Shown piece after piece: positions 20,401 through 25,411 of a stretch of DNA of 25,411 nucleotides. Positions within the stretch are counted from its first letter, which is position 1. Each line of letters starts with the position of its first letter. This DNA is from Sphacelaria rigidula (lineage: Eukaryota > Phaeophyceae > Sphacelariales), in the NCBI GenBank assembly GCA_964200075.2, contig CAXNAA020000168.1, positions 1 through 25,411 on the forward strand, in the 5' to 3' direction. The translations under genes were made by a program, and so were the position numbers. The notes below the pieces were generated by a model, which worked only from the letters and a program-made list of their open reading frames with translations, had not been told where the DNA came from and did no database searches.

Positions 20401-22102
20401 CGGTTGGGATATTTCGACCGCAAAGTCATTCTGTTGACCTAGGCTTAGTTCCCATACATGTGGAAGACATGTTCAGACGGCCGATATGACGGGCACGTTT
20501 TCTGGTTATTCCGAGTTGGTCAGTCCCGACTGCTCCGATCATGCATACTTGTTCCTGATATCATCACTCGCTCTGACATCTTGATTACTCCTATTTTGTG
20601 CTGTCTTAGGGTCGTATTTGCTGAGCTGTACTGGACCCCCGCTCAGCTGCTCCAGGCAGAGGATAGATGTCACCGCATTGGGCAGGCCAGTGTTGTCAAA
20701 GTGCAATATCTGGTAGCCGACGGCAGCTTGGATGATGCTCTGTGGCCACTTATCCAAAAAAAGGTACAATTATACACGAAATGTAGTATCTTATTCGGGC
20801 AGTAGGGTTCATCTAAGCAGTCCAAACAAAGCAGTACAACCACGCTTAGATGCAACTGCATTTGCCTGGGATGTGCTCTGGCCGAGCATCACTGTAGTCG
20901 GCGTGTGGACAAACGATCTTGCTGCACCTTTGACTTGGAAATTGCTGGAATTGCTGGAAATGCTGGAACATCCATTCATTGGCCATTCTTGTGACGAGGA
21001 CGGATATACGCTCTCGTTAGTGTCGTCTGCTGTCGAGACTGCTGATCATGTGCTGAAAGCATCCCTTGCGCGATGATTACCTGCTGTACTTGCTGCACGT
21101 ACTAGATGAAGCTGCTTGGAGAGATGGTAGAAGGCCAGGGGGATTCCAAGTCAATGGAGGTGATACGCCCTCATCAAAATGTGGTCGGCCCTACTACTAG
21201 TCATGTTCGTTTGCAGTACTGTACATTGCGGCACTAAATTGATATCAAAGTGTACGCTCATGTGAAGAACGAAGCACATTGGTCGGTGTCGTGTTGATCC
21301 AATTTGACCAATCCGGCTAGATCAGCAACATTAAATCGATCCGCGCTACCGAAGCGCGGTTACGTGTAGTGTACGTCACGGAAAATCGACATATCTCGCT
21401 CGTTGAACCTCCTCGCCGATATCTGCTTGCTTATGCGAAAGAACGTTGGGTTCTAACTCCCTTGTGATTTAAAAGATATTTGATGCACGCAACGCCTAAA
21501 GGTTGAGCCGGCTGGTTCAAAGGATTCAAAGGGCACGACCCGTTGCGAGACCGTAGTCTCGTCCACAACTACTGAGGCCACGACTGGCGCATGTGAAGAG
21601 GGCCCGAGCGAAGATGGTACGGACTCAACCAGCGCTGCTAATACCGATGGTAATCAAAATGATGCATCTTCAGCTATGACTCCGAACTCTGTATGGAAAG
21701 AGCTGCAAGCTTCGGTCATCGAGAACGCACAGGTACGTTTCATGTGTTACTCTCGAACGATTGGCTATTTCCTATTTTTGCTTCAGGAACGCACACGATA
21801 CGGTGCCGCGCGAGCCAAGGCGTTCGACTCCATGTATCTAGATGTGCAATGCCCTGCGTGGTGGTATCACCCAAACATGTGTGTGACAGCGTGCGCGCGT
21901 TACTGTTCCCAAGCAGGAACTTGCCGTGGAGGACATGCGTCTTGAGCTAGACGACGAGGGGCGTCGAGAGTTGGAAGAAGAACAAGGGGATGGAGAGGGC
22001 GAGGCTGGTTCAAAGGCCGATGGCAGGTTCGCCCAACTCGATATTAACTCGCAGACTCTCAACGCGACGCTCAATACCTCTGGTGAACACGTGGCACCAT
22101 GA
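7105..22102 (+). CDS. SMARCAL1: SMARCAL1-like SNF2 annealing helicase (spliced gene, whole span)
   Basis: Spliced gene of about 26 exons, of which the last 20 (12740-22102) are strongly supported. In the family this nuclear ATPase rewinds RPA-coated single strands and remodels stalled replication forks. The joined core is 862 residues, numbered here from 12740. It has a HARP domain at about 31-94, GLGKT at 172-176, DECH at 265-268, SGTPA at 295-299, LVFAHHR near 566-572 and [11 protein letters not shown] at 651-661, so all ATPase motifs look intact. Fifteen of 19 core introns are phase 0 and every junction keeps the frame. The order HARP, SNF2 lobe 1, short lobe-2 helices and the WDYSG segment separates it from other SNF2 groups. 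ZRANB3-type zinc-finger or HNH domains are not seen after the helicase. The six exons before 12740 are assigned by frame and composition only. Start codon and any RPA-binding motif were not found. Confidence 0.88.
7575..7878 (+). mobile_element. tRNA-derived SINE-like element, copy 1
   Basis: Starts CGCGCCCCAGTTGTCCAACC, sharing the first eight bases with the 17441 copy, and has a box B-like GTACGAATCTGGG about 41 nt in. The 3' module (GGGTTGATCTCTTGAGACTG through CCGAGGAAGGGTGGAGCTC) is about 80% identical by eye to the other copy over about 65 nt. It ends in a (TA)n(GA)n tail. It lies in the intron between the exons at 7482 and 8298, same strand as the gene. Confidence 0.6.
7844..7904 (+). 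repeat. (TA)n-(GA)n-(TA)n microsatellite
   Basis: An ATATAT run, a GA run of about 24 nt, a short spacer, then a second ATAT run. It forms the simple-repeat tail behind the SINE-like copy at 7575. Confidence 0.9.
8298..8645 (+). CDS. Probable N-terminal exon with poly-Gln tract
   Basis: Open frame of 116 codons between a GCTGCACAG acceptor and a GAG/GTAACA donor, both phase 0. It starts with a basic, amphipathic-looking segment ([20 protein letters not shown]), then 17 consecutive Gln encoded mostly by pure CAG, then a Gln/Pro/His-rich stretch ending in [10 protein letters not shown]. The frame is also open upstream to a methionine codon at 8232, so a start inside this ORF cannot be excluded. 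A long minus-strand ORF overlaps here but looks like an antisense shadow of the CAG-rich frame. Function unknown; likely disordered. Confidence 0.6.
8382..8420 (+). repeat. (CAG)13 trinucleotide tract
   Basis: Thirteen uninterrupted CAG units, followed by CAA CAA CAA CAG CGA CAA. In the exon frame this encodes a 17-residue Gln run, then Arg-Gln. Pure CAG runs are prone to length change. Confidence 0.95.
9271..9351 (+). CDS. Probable small Gln-rich exon, QLQ-like
   Basis: Open 27-codon segment between a GTCGGTGCAG acceptor and an AGGCAG/GTGAGC donor, phase 0 at both ends. It reads [18 protein letters not shown] at its end. This resembles the start of the QLQ motif of BRM-type SNF2 proteins (TPAQ followed by a Gln-rich helix), but the diagnostic continuation is absent. 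Treat the domain name as a guess. It is compatible in phase with the exons before and after it. Confidence 0.5.
9373..9392 (+). repeat. (TA)n microsatellite
   Basis: About ten TA units directly after CATACATATG, in the intron following the exon that ends at 9351. Confidence 0.9.
9806..9966 (-). repeat. Tandem tRNA-like repeat, about 80-nt unit
   Basis: On the plus strand two units align by eye at roughly 70%: TCGACGCCCGGTGTAGAAAA and TCGACTCCCGGTGTGAAAAA begin each, and both continue through a GCACCAC block into an A-rich run. Read on the minus strand, each unit has a GGTGGTGCCGT / GTGGTGCGTGAG box A-like block and a box B-like GGGAGTCGAATTCGAG. A further GGGATTCGAACGC lies at the edge. This looks like a dimeric or longer tRNA-derived repeat in the large intron 9352-11545. 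Confidence 0.5.
11546..11689 (+). CDS. Probable exon with IDLTED (SUMO-interaction-like) motif
   Basis: Open 48-codon exon with a strong pyrimidine-rich acceptor (TTGTTTCTTGCCCTAG) and a CAG/GTGGCG donor, phase 0. It encodes Tyr/Pro-rich sequence, then [13 protein letters not shown] and an Ala/Pro/Gln-rich end. The hydrophobic IDL followed by acidic residues is the usual form of a SUMO-interacting motif. An Asp/Glu-flanked IDLT is common in nuclear chromatin and repair proteins. Confidence 0.65.
12011..12070 (+). CDS. Possible 20-codon Gln-rich exon
   Basis: A long pyrimidine-rich tract ending in CATGTCACCAG precedes a 60-nt open segment ([20 protein letters not shown]) that ends at a GTGATC donor, phase 0 on both sides. 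The composition matches the neighbouring Gln/Pro-rich exons. It could equally be skipped without changing frame, so it is a candidate only. Confidence 0.4.
12383..12559 (+). CDS. Probable Pro/Tyr-rich exon before the HARP domain
   Basis: A 59-codon open exon between CTTATCGCAAG and GCCAGG/GTGAGT (a consensus donor), phase 0. It encodes a Pro-, Tyr- and Gln-rich stretch (for example [19 protein letters not shown]) without a fold. It lies directly before the first exon with conserved HARP sequence and shares its phase, which supports membership of the same gene. Confidence 0.65.
12740..12877 (+). CDS. SMARCAL1: SMARCAL1-like exon: start of HARP domain
   Basis: 46 codons; acceptor GTGTGAACAG, donor AAG/GTATGT. 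A basic [11 protein letters not shown] segment is followed by [16 protein letters not shown], the first beta strands of the HARP domain (compare the F-x-L-I-S-x-x-x-F-x-V pattern of SMARCAL1). HARP domains bind DNA and are required for annealing activity. Confidence 0.88.
13205..13276 (+). CDS. SMARCAL1: SMARCAL1-like exon: middle of HARP domain
   Basis: 24 codons after [32 protein letters not shown] matches the HARP helix and the F-K-x-I-P-G-x-x-[YF]-D-x-K pattern. The exon ends with AAG/GCAAAT, a GC splice donor; no GT donor gives a frame that joins to the next HARP exon. Confidence 0.88.
13277..13505 (+). other. GC-AG intron
   Basis: Begins GCAAAT directly after AAG and ends ACAAACAG. The flanking exons encode contiguous HARP residues (FDTK then ERRWKFPL), so the boundaries are fixed by protein homology. 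Non-canonical GC donor. Confidence 0.8.
13506..13577 (+). CDS. SMARCAL1: SMARCAL1-like exon: end of HARP domain
   Basis: 24 codons ([19 protein letters not shown] and onward). This is the highly conserved W-x-F-P-L-x-x-[HY]-x-x-L end of HARP. Donor AAG/GTACGG, phase 0. Confidence 0.9.
13918..14049 (+). CDS. SMARCAL1: SMARCAL1-like exon: HARP to helicase linker
   Basis: 44 codons; acceptor CAATGCTGCAG, donor ATG/GTGAGA. It begins VVPVPRQAI, matching the short V-x-x-I-P segment after HARP, and continues into a Ser/Asp-rich linker. Confidence 0.8.
14222..14341 (+). CDS. SMARCAL1: SMARCAL1-like exon: SNF2 Q-motif and Walker A
   Basis: 40 codons after [38 protein letters not shown] is followed by [11 protein letters not shown], with the phosphate-binding GLGKT. 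The donor is CAG/GCAAGC, a GC donor. Confidence 0.95.
14342..14508 (+). other. GC-AG intron after Walker A
   Basis: Starts GCAAGC (near the GC-donor consensus) and ends ATCTGCAG. The protein continues exactly across it (GKTIQ then [12 protein letters not shown]), which fixes both boundaries. Confidence 0.85.
14509..14712 (+). CDS. SMARCAL1: SMARCAL1-like exon: helicase motif Ia region
   Basis: 68 codons. It contains [20 protein letters not shown], the family's motif Ia segment (W-P-L-L-x-x-x-P-S-S-x-R), and ends at the VVIMSYDL strand (motif Ib region). Donor CTG/GTGAGT is consensus. Confidence 0.95.
15171..15269 (+). CDS. SMARCAL1: SMARCAL1-like exon: DECH box (motif II)
   Basis: 33 codons. 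It contains [19 protein letters not shown], the Walker B / motif II with the family's H-x-L-K-N-x-x-x-x-R extension. The box is DECH where human SMARCAL1 has DESH. Donor AAG/GTACGG. Confidence 0.95.
15486..15628 (+). CDS. SMARCAL1: SMARCAL1-like exon: motif III
   Basis: 47 codons plus two bases. [20 protein letters not shown] is the motif III signature (S-G-T-P-A-x-S-R-P-x-E-L), followed by the F-x-x-F-x-x-F-G-x-R segment. Donor CG/GTGAGG, phase 2. Confidence 0.95.
16025..16133 (+). CDS. SMARCAL1: SMARCAL1-like exon: WDYSG segment with Lys/Gly insert
   Basis: The first base completes an Arg codon; 36 codons follow. After YC comes a basic insert, [13 protein letters not shown], and then [21 protein letters not shown], the conserved W-D-Y-S-G-x-S-x-x-x-E-L block. 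The basic insert is longer than the equivalent in human SMARCAL1 as I recall it. Confidence 0.92.
16335..16440 (+). CDS. SMARCAL1: SMARCAL1-like exon: R-R-L-K / L-P-P-K-Q-R segment
   Basis: [20 protein letters not shown] is the conserved start of the lobe connection in SNF2 proteins. It ends one base into a codon at GAAG/GTGTGT, phase 1. Confidence 0.93.
16720..16817 (+). CDS. SMARCAL1: SMARCAL1-like exon: inter-lobe helix
   Basis: Two bases complete Asp, then 32 codons ([20 protein letters not shown] and onward). The stretch is helical and charged. Phases match both neighbours; little primary-sequence conservation. Confidence 0.75.
16818..18138 (+). other. Long intron carrying a SINE-like insertion
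   Basis: 1321 nt from GTATGA to TGTGGCAG, the longest intron of the conserved part. A SINE-like element at 17441-17744 accounts for part of the excess length. No open exon that would keep the frame was seen in the rest. Confidence 0.7.
17441..17744 (+). mobile_element. tRNA-derived SINE-like element, copy 2
   Basis: Starts CGCGCCCCGGTGGTGTAATG, containing a Pol III box A-like TGGTGTAATGG, and has a box B-like GGGTTCCATTCCC about 40 nt later. The D-arm and the GACTGTCGCC segment look like a decayed tRNA-Asp(GTC). A 3' module (GGGTTGATCCCTTGAGACCA through ACCGAGGAAGGGTAGGGTTC) is followed by an A/GAA-rich tail. The head octamer and 3' module are shared with the copy at 7575. No clear target-site duplication was seen. 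Confidence 0.65.
18139..18231 (+). CDS. SMARCAL1: SMARCAL1-like exon: inter-lobe insert, part 1
   Basis: 31 codons between CTGTGGCAG and AAG/GTACAA, phase 0 both ends. Charged, Lys/Pro-rich and probably disordered (for example [18 protein letters not shown]). Not conserved with animal homologues, but the phase fits. Confidence 0.7.
18582..18844 (+). CDS. SMARCAL1: SMARCAL1-like exon: poly-Pro insert and lobe-2 entry
   Basis: 87 codons plus two bases after CATTTTCACAG. It starts with a basic [10 protein letters not shown] segment, then eight prolines, then an acidic Ser/Thr stretch with [11 protein letters not shown] (possible SUMO-interaction-like core). It ends in a helix leading to [12 protein letters not shown], which matches the conserved T-x-x-A-K-I-P-A-V segment that opens lobe 2. 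Confidence 0.9.
18981..19125 (+). CDS. SMARCAL1: SMARCAL1-like exon: lobe 2 motif IV
   Basis: One base completes Arg, then 48 codons. [18 protein letters not shown] is the family's F-L-V-F-A-H-H block (motif IV), followed by [10 protein letters not shown] (motif IVa). Phases match both sides. Another frame here is open too but has no homology. Confidence 0.95.
19126..20225 (+). other. Intron, 1.1 kb
   Basis: Bounded by homology: GTACAC donor after IDGRTK and CACATGTCAG acceptor before PKDRQDL. Apart from the diverged direct repeat at its 5' end I see no feature in it. Confidence 0.85.
19158..19276 (+). repeat. Diverged direct repeat, about 59-nt unit x2
   Basis: Two adjacent units share the pattern TAAAAG..GGG.TA.GCGC.GA.CTAA...TCGA and then TACAA......CCGCT, about 70% identical by eye. 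They lie near the start of the intron 19126-20225. Confidence 0.6.
20226..20338 (+). CDS. SMARCAL1: SMARCAL1-like exon: motif V
   Basis: 37 codons plus two bases. [10 protein letters not shown] then [19 protein letters not shown] covers the motif V region (L-x-x-x-A-A-x-x-G-I-T-L). Donor AGCAG/GTGTGT, phase 2. Confidence 0.95.
20610..20763 (+). CDS. SMARCAL1: SMARCAL1-like exon: motif VI
   Basis: One base completes Arg, then 51 codons. [20 protein letters not shown] followed by HRIGQ is motif VI with the arginine finger. [19 protein letters not shown] is the family's closing block (D-x-x-L-W-P-L-I-x-x-K). Donor AAG/GTACAA. Confidence 0.96.
21106..21159 (+). CDS. SMARCAL1: SMARCAL1-like microexon closing the helicase core
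   Basis: 18 codons after [32 protein letters not shown] continues LIQKK into the K-x-x-V-L-G-E helix expected at the end of this helicase family. Phase 0 both ends. No acceptor in the longer ORF just upstream restores phase, so this small exon is the better choice. Confidence 0.8.
21502..21732 (+). CDS. SMARCAL1: SMARCAL1-like exon: acidic Ser/Thr-rich tail
   Basis: 77 codons, rich in Ser, Thr, Glu, Asp and Gly (for example [20 protein letters not shown]), ending in an amphipathic [15 protein letters not shown] before GTACGT, a strong donor. The acceptor CGCCTAAAG is weak; AG sites at 21519 and 21528 would also keep phase. Disordered tail, possibly a regulated linker. Confidence 0.75.
21787..21843 (+). 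CDS. SMARCAL1: SMARCAL1-like exon: C-terminal helix
   Basis: 19 codons after TTTTTGCTTCAG ([19 protein letters not shown]), phase 0. The donor is GTGCAA, and the following intron is only 73 nt. The frame also runs on to a stop at 21945, so intron retention would give a different short end. Confidence 0.7.
21917..22102 (+). CDS. SMARCAL1: SMARCAL1-like terminal exon
   Basis: 61 codons and a TGA, immediately followed by a second in-frame TGA. The exon is strongly charged ([20 protein letters not shown]), predicting a helix or short coiled coil, and ends NTSGEHVAP. Acceptor TTCCCAAGCAG. Confidence 0.8.
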   Translation, partial: ELAVEDMRLELDDEGRRELEEEQGDGEGEAGSKADGRFAQLDINSQTLNATLNTSGEHVAP

Positions 22103-23166
22103 TGAATCAGATGCACCCTGCTAGAGTAGGCGATGTTCGAATACATGAATGAATTAGTCGCACTCGGCAGACTATTTGTCATCTTCACTCGGCAGGTCCA
22201 GAATCGGTAGGCGTTGGTACAAAAAGCAGGCCGTGCTTAGGACATTTTTCCTATTTTTGTGTCGTCCAAACATCCGGAGTAAAACCCATTTATCGGTTAT
22301 ATATATAAATATAATTGACCGTGCATCGTCCAAAAATATGCTCTTTTCGGCTGTAGTGCAATGAATAGCCAGAAAATAAAAGACCTGCGCCGGGGAATTG
22401 TCTACTAAAATGATCGGAATCGGTTCGATCGAGCGAGAATATCAGTGAGCGAGAACCTGGGAGTTCACACTCGAAGGAACACTGATGACCGTTTCGTCCG
22501 TAGGTCGCTCAAAACTGGTGGCGAGAAAGGTTTCCCCTCTACTTTTGTGTCGGATACTAAGATCTCTCGATCACCAAAGTTTGGGATCGCACGGTCACCG
22601 TCATGAGCCTTGGTGACAGAAGCCTGCATAAAACGAGTACAATCGAAAAAAAGTATTTGAATCTTGGCTACTATAGTTCATGCGATGTGGGATCCGAGTC
22701 GCCGAAGTCCCTAGATCCCTAACACGCGGTGAGCATGAGCTATTCTTCCTTATCTGCGATGGGGCGCTGGATATTGGAGCTATGAAAATAGGCCATATTC
22801 CTTCCGTTTCCTGGTCAGTGCGACCCAACCCTAAACTGCCTCATCATTTCTGAGTAGATGAATCAACCAGACATCTGTCTGTAGTACCTTGTTGGGCATG
22901 CAAAGTGTCCGCCGTGACAGTCTGGGGTTTGACAAACACGGTTTCGCAGTATCAGTATATTACTATCACGACGTCTTGAGAGTGTGGCATTGAAGAGTGT
23001 TTGTTAACTGCGTCATCCATAGCATTATTTGCGGCAGGTACGTACTCAATGGTGGACAACGTTGGCAAGTTGAACGTCAAGAGATTCCGTCGCAACCTGC
23101 AGTATTATTTCAAGAGGTGCGTCTGCTAGACTTGGATCGTTGTACTGATTTGATGTTCCCTCCAAG
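22103..23166. other. Intergenic or 5' part of the next gene
   Basis: No homologous exon. A short stretch at about 23039-23116 is open in two frames and ends in AAGAG/GTGCGT. It may be an upstream exon of the gene at 23167, but neither of its two open frames joins that exon in phase. Confidence 0.4.
22375..22380 (+). promoter_or_regulatory. Possible poly(A) signal of the helicase gene
   Basis: AATAAA about 275 nt after the stop. Whether this organism uses the hexamer is unknown. Confidence 0.2.
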
Positions 23167-23336
23167 TGGCGCGACCTGATATCTGGCGTCGTCTGGTCGC
23201 TCGTATACCGTCCTGCAGCGAGAGTGACAGTGGGTACAGTGATGGGGGCGGGGGACAGGGCATGGCAGAATCGGTTTACGACATAGAAGACTCTGATGAC
23301 GAGGGATCTGGGGGGCGAGGGAACTCCTTTCAAAAG
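23167..23336 (+). CDS. Orphan acidic protein, penultimate exon
   Basis: Frame open for 56 codons after two bases, from a CCCTCCAAG acceptor to CAAAAG/GTGAGA. It encodes a basic start (ARPDIWRRLVARIPS), then Ser/Asp/Gly-rich ESDSGYSDGGGG and an acidic DIEDSDDEGSGG. No domain recognised. The composition suggests a nuclear disordered protein with casein-kinase-2-like acidic Ser sites. The 5' boundary is uncertain and the upstream exon is not resolved. Confidence 0.5.
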
Positions 23337-23500
23337 GTGAGAGATATCGAGAAAGCGCTATGCCGTGTGTGCATATGAATATTATGCGCTTTGATCCTCA
23401 TCACAGACTTGAATGGCTACAGCAGCGCGGCACTCGTATGTTATGCTATGCCCGACGCCGTCGTAACTGACAAACGTGACATGCCTCGCGGACTACACAG

Positions 23501-24214
23501 GCGTACCCCTTCGCACGGGGAGATACTTCTCTCGGAGCACGAGCCCAGCCACCGGCTTCTTTTGCAGGTGCATATCCGAGGCCCGTTCCGACAGGCAACA
23601 GCGGTTCCAAGGCACCGGTGGGACTGGCGGCTGCAATCACACAAGCAAAGGCAGATACACAAGCAAAGGCAGGTGCACCGTGGCGAAGAGCTGATGGTGG
23701 CGTGAATGGGGTCACATCGAAAGACACGACTTCGACAGATGTCATCGACTTGTTAAGCGGGGATGAGGCAGATGACGGGTATGTCGACCGTGCACAAAAC
23801 AATGCAAGTGCGGGTGGCGAAGGACACAATCGCGTGCGACCGGTACAGGCCTCTGCATCCACGGCAGTTAACGAGGACCCCCTCATTATGGAGGTAGACG
23901 ACGATGCCGTGGTGGTGTGTATGCCAGCCTGTGTTGAGAAAGGATTGTCTGCGACAGCTGCCCACTCTTTTTCATCAGTGAAAACAGCTAAACGCAGCAC
24001 AAACGTGGGAAAAGATGACGCCAGGGCTGTGGAGTTGGTCACAGATCCGGCGGGAGCTGCGGCTCAAACGTTGTTCACTGCTCGTGCGACACATGAAGAG
24101 CCCTCTTCTCCGAGAACAGGCGAAGCCGCCCGCTGTACTGCTGCCCCTCGACCAAACGTCACAATTGCTGGAGAGCGCAAGTCCGAGAGTTTGCCGAACT
24201 CACCAGTGGAGTGA
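23501..24214 (+). CDS. Orphan acidic protein, terminal exon with VIDLLSGDE motif
   Basis: 238 codons including the stop, in phase 0 with the exon ending at 23336; acceptor GCGGACTACACAG. It opens with Pro/Gly/Ala-rich sequence, then a duplicated TQAKAD/TQAKAG hexapeptide, and a TDVIDLLSGDEADDGY motif that fits a SUMO-interaction motif (hydrophobic core followed by acids). A second acidic block, PLIMEVDDDAVVV, follows, and the end is Ser/Thr/Pro-rich. Low complexity throughout, no catalytic domain seen. The gene lies 1 kb after the helicase on the same strand. Function unknown. Confidence 0.65.
   Translation, partial: AYPFARGDTSLGARAQPPASFAGAYPRPVPTGNSGSKAPVGLAAAITQAKADTQAKAGAPWRRADGGVNGVTSKDTTSTDVIDLLSGDEADDGYVDRAQNNASAGGEGHNRVRPVQASASTAVNEDPLIMEVDDDAVVVCMPACVEKGLSATAAHSFSSVKTAKRSTNVGKDDARAVELVTDPAGAAAQTLFTARATHEEPSSPRTGEAARCTAAPRPNVTIAGERKSESLPNSPVE
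23638..23673 (+). repeat. 18-nt tandem duplication inside the orphan gene
   Basis: ACACAAGCAAAGGCAGAT followed by ACACAAGCAAAGGCAGGT: 17 of 18 bases identical, in frame, encoding TQAKAD and TQAKAG. Confidence 0.9.
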
Positions 24215-25411
24215 ACTTTCGACGGGAAAATCAAGCTCGTCCACTGGACGGAGAGATAGGCAGACTGCCAATCGACTTGACCTGTGTGTACAGCGAGTGA
24301 CGAACGGAAGTTGTCTTGTTGATCGTTTCCCTTGTAGTTTTACAGGATTGTTGGCCTTGGCTTGTCTACTTGTGCATTATGTTGTTTACAGTAAAGTTTT
24401 CACGACGGGATGGTTATACATGGAAGGAATGGCAACGTTCCACCACACCGGCACCACACTGCCTGAGGACCACGTTACAATTCTGGGTTGCTCTTGCAAG
24501 TTTCAGAATTTACATAATCGTATTTCGTTCTGTTCTATTATATAGCGTATGCCTCAGATTTGCCAAAATGAGCGATTTTCAAACTTGTGACAACAAGACA
24601 TGAGCCATCGCACGCTACGGGGACGATCTTCTAACCATATTATTCAACGAATAAAAAAGCCCCTGTAAGGCGTTGCTTCAGGCACAATCGACTTGTCGAT
24701 CTGGAAAGGTGGCGTGGCGCAAGCAGATGCCGTAAACTATCCCATGCAAGGGATGCGTACACGTTTTCACCAAATTGTTGACCGAAGGAACCACTGTTGA
24801 GCAACAATCGATACCCCCAGTAGTGTGTGATTGCTCACTTGAGGGAAGAAACGAGGTTACGCCGTTCTGTGGTCCTGCGCAAGGCGGTGTAGGCACGGTT
24901 CGTGTTGCTGTCCACCTCTATTCTATGCTGGAGTGGGTTCTTCAAGTCGAATAAAAAAATAACCCACATCTCTGTACGAGTAACGGGCACAAGCTTCACG
25001 TGACCCATCTTTGAACCAGACGGCAAAAGTGAAGAATGATGTAGCCATTTTCTCAACGGGTTGAGGAGCTTGGACAAGTGTGAACGAGGCATGTCCAAAC
25101 CGGTCATGTGAGGAGCGTTGGAAACTACCCGGGTTCGGAATTACTATATTTTAACGGACCTGGATTAAGTCGTGCCACGGTAGGGGTGCACATCTTAGGC
25201 TAACTTGTTTACTTGCAACCTGGTCATCTGCATATTGTGATGTGTACACTCTTTCAAGTTGCACGCACCCTTCGTCCCAGATGTTTCTCACTGACGGGCT
25301 CCTGACACTTTCTACGATACCCCCCCCCCCCCAAAACCAGAATGGGTAGACCCGCAAGAAGCCGCCACAACACTACGGCTGCGCTGGGAAATGGGAAACC
25401 CACCAAATAGA
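24215..25411. other. No supported gene
   Basis: Short ORFs exist on both strands but none shows a family motif or a splice-consistent neighbour. A 13-base C run lies at 25320-25332. Confidence 0.5.
24650..24655 (+). promoter_or_regulatory. Possible poly(A) signal of the orphan gene
   Basis: AATAAA followed by an A run, about 435 nt after the stop at 24214. Weak evidence alone. Confidence 0.2.

Noticed and set aside
20732-21076. Plus-strand ORF containing [11 protein letters not shown], a possible continuation after LIQKK
   Set aside because: No AG acceptor gives the required phase 0. The microexon at 21106 restores phase and matches the family better.
24835-25107. 90-codon minus-strand ORF
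   Set aside because: Plausible composition but no recognisable family and no neighbouring exon; not enough to call a gene.
1-25411. CRISPR array, operon or phage-like system
   Set aside because: No spaced direct repeats of array type, no gene clustering; the spliced gene and SINE-like repeats show nuclear eukaryotic DNA.

Overview
The window is nuclear DNA from a eukaryote, most likely a protist or microalga. The evidence is about 20 short exons (54-263 nt in the conserved part) that can be joined in frame across GT-AG and two GC-AG introns, tRNA-derived SINE-like repeats, microsatellites and no bacterial gene packing. The lineage cannot be fixed by eye. GC splice donors and long disordered Gln/Pro/Ser-rich inserts are compatible with several algal or alveolate groups.

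One gene is certain: a plus-strand SNF2-family helicase of the SMARCAL1 (HARP, annealing helicase) type. Its conserved part runs from 12740 to the stop at 22102. I rebuilt 20 exons giving 862 residues in one unbroken frame: a HARP domain (12830-13577), a linker, SNF2 lobe 1 (14222-16133), an unusually long inter-lobe insert with a proline run (16335-18844), lobe 2 (18981-21159) and an acidic Ser/Thr-rich tail (21502-22102). Six further open, in-frame, phase-0 exons between 7105 and 12559 encode a disordered Gln/Pro-rich region with a poly-Gln tract and an IDLTED motif. They probably form the N-terminal half of the same protein (about 1258 residues in total), but the start codon was not found.

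Downstream, 23167-24214 holds the last two exons of a second plus-strand gene. It encodes an acidic, low-complexity protein with a VIDLLSGDE motif and no recognised fold. The two genes share SUMO-interaction-like motifs, so a common nuclear role is possible but unproven.

The first 7 kb has no gene I can identify. It holds a hairpin next to a G-quadruplex motif, two weak orphan exon candidates (796-1091 and 2869-3005), and fragments of tRNA-like or SINE-like repeats. The large introns carry two full-length copies of one SINE-like family (7575-7878 and 17441-17744), a tandem tRNA-like array on the minus strand (9806-9966) and simple repeats. After 24214 I see only a possible poly(A) signal, a 13-base C run and unsupported ORFs.
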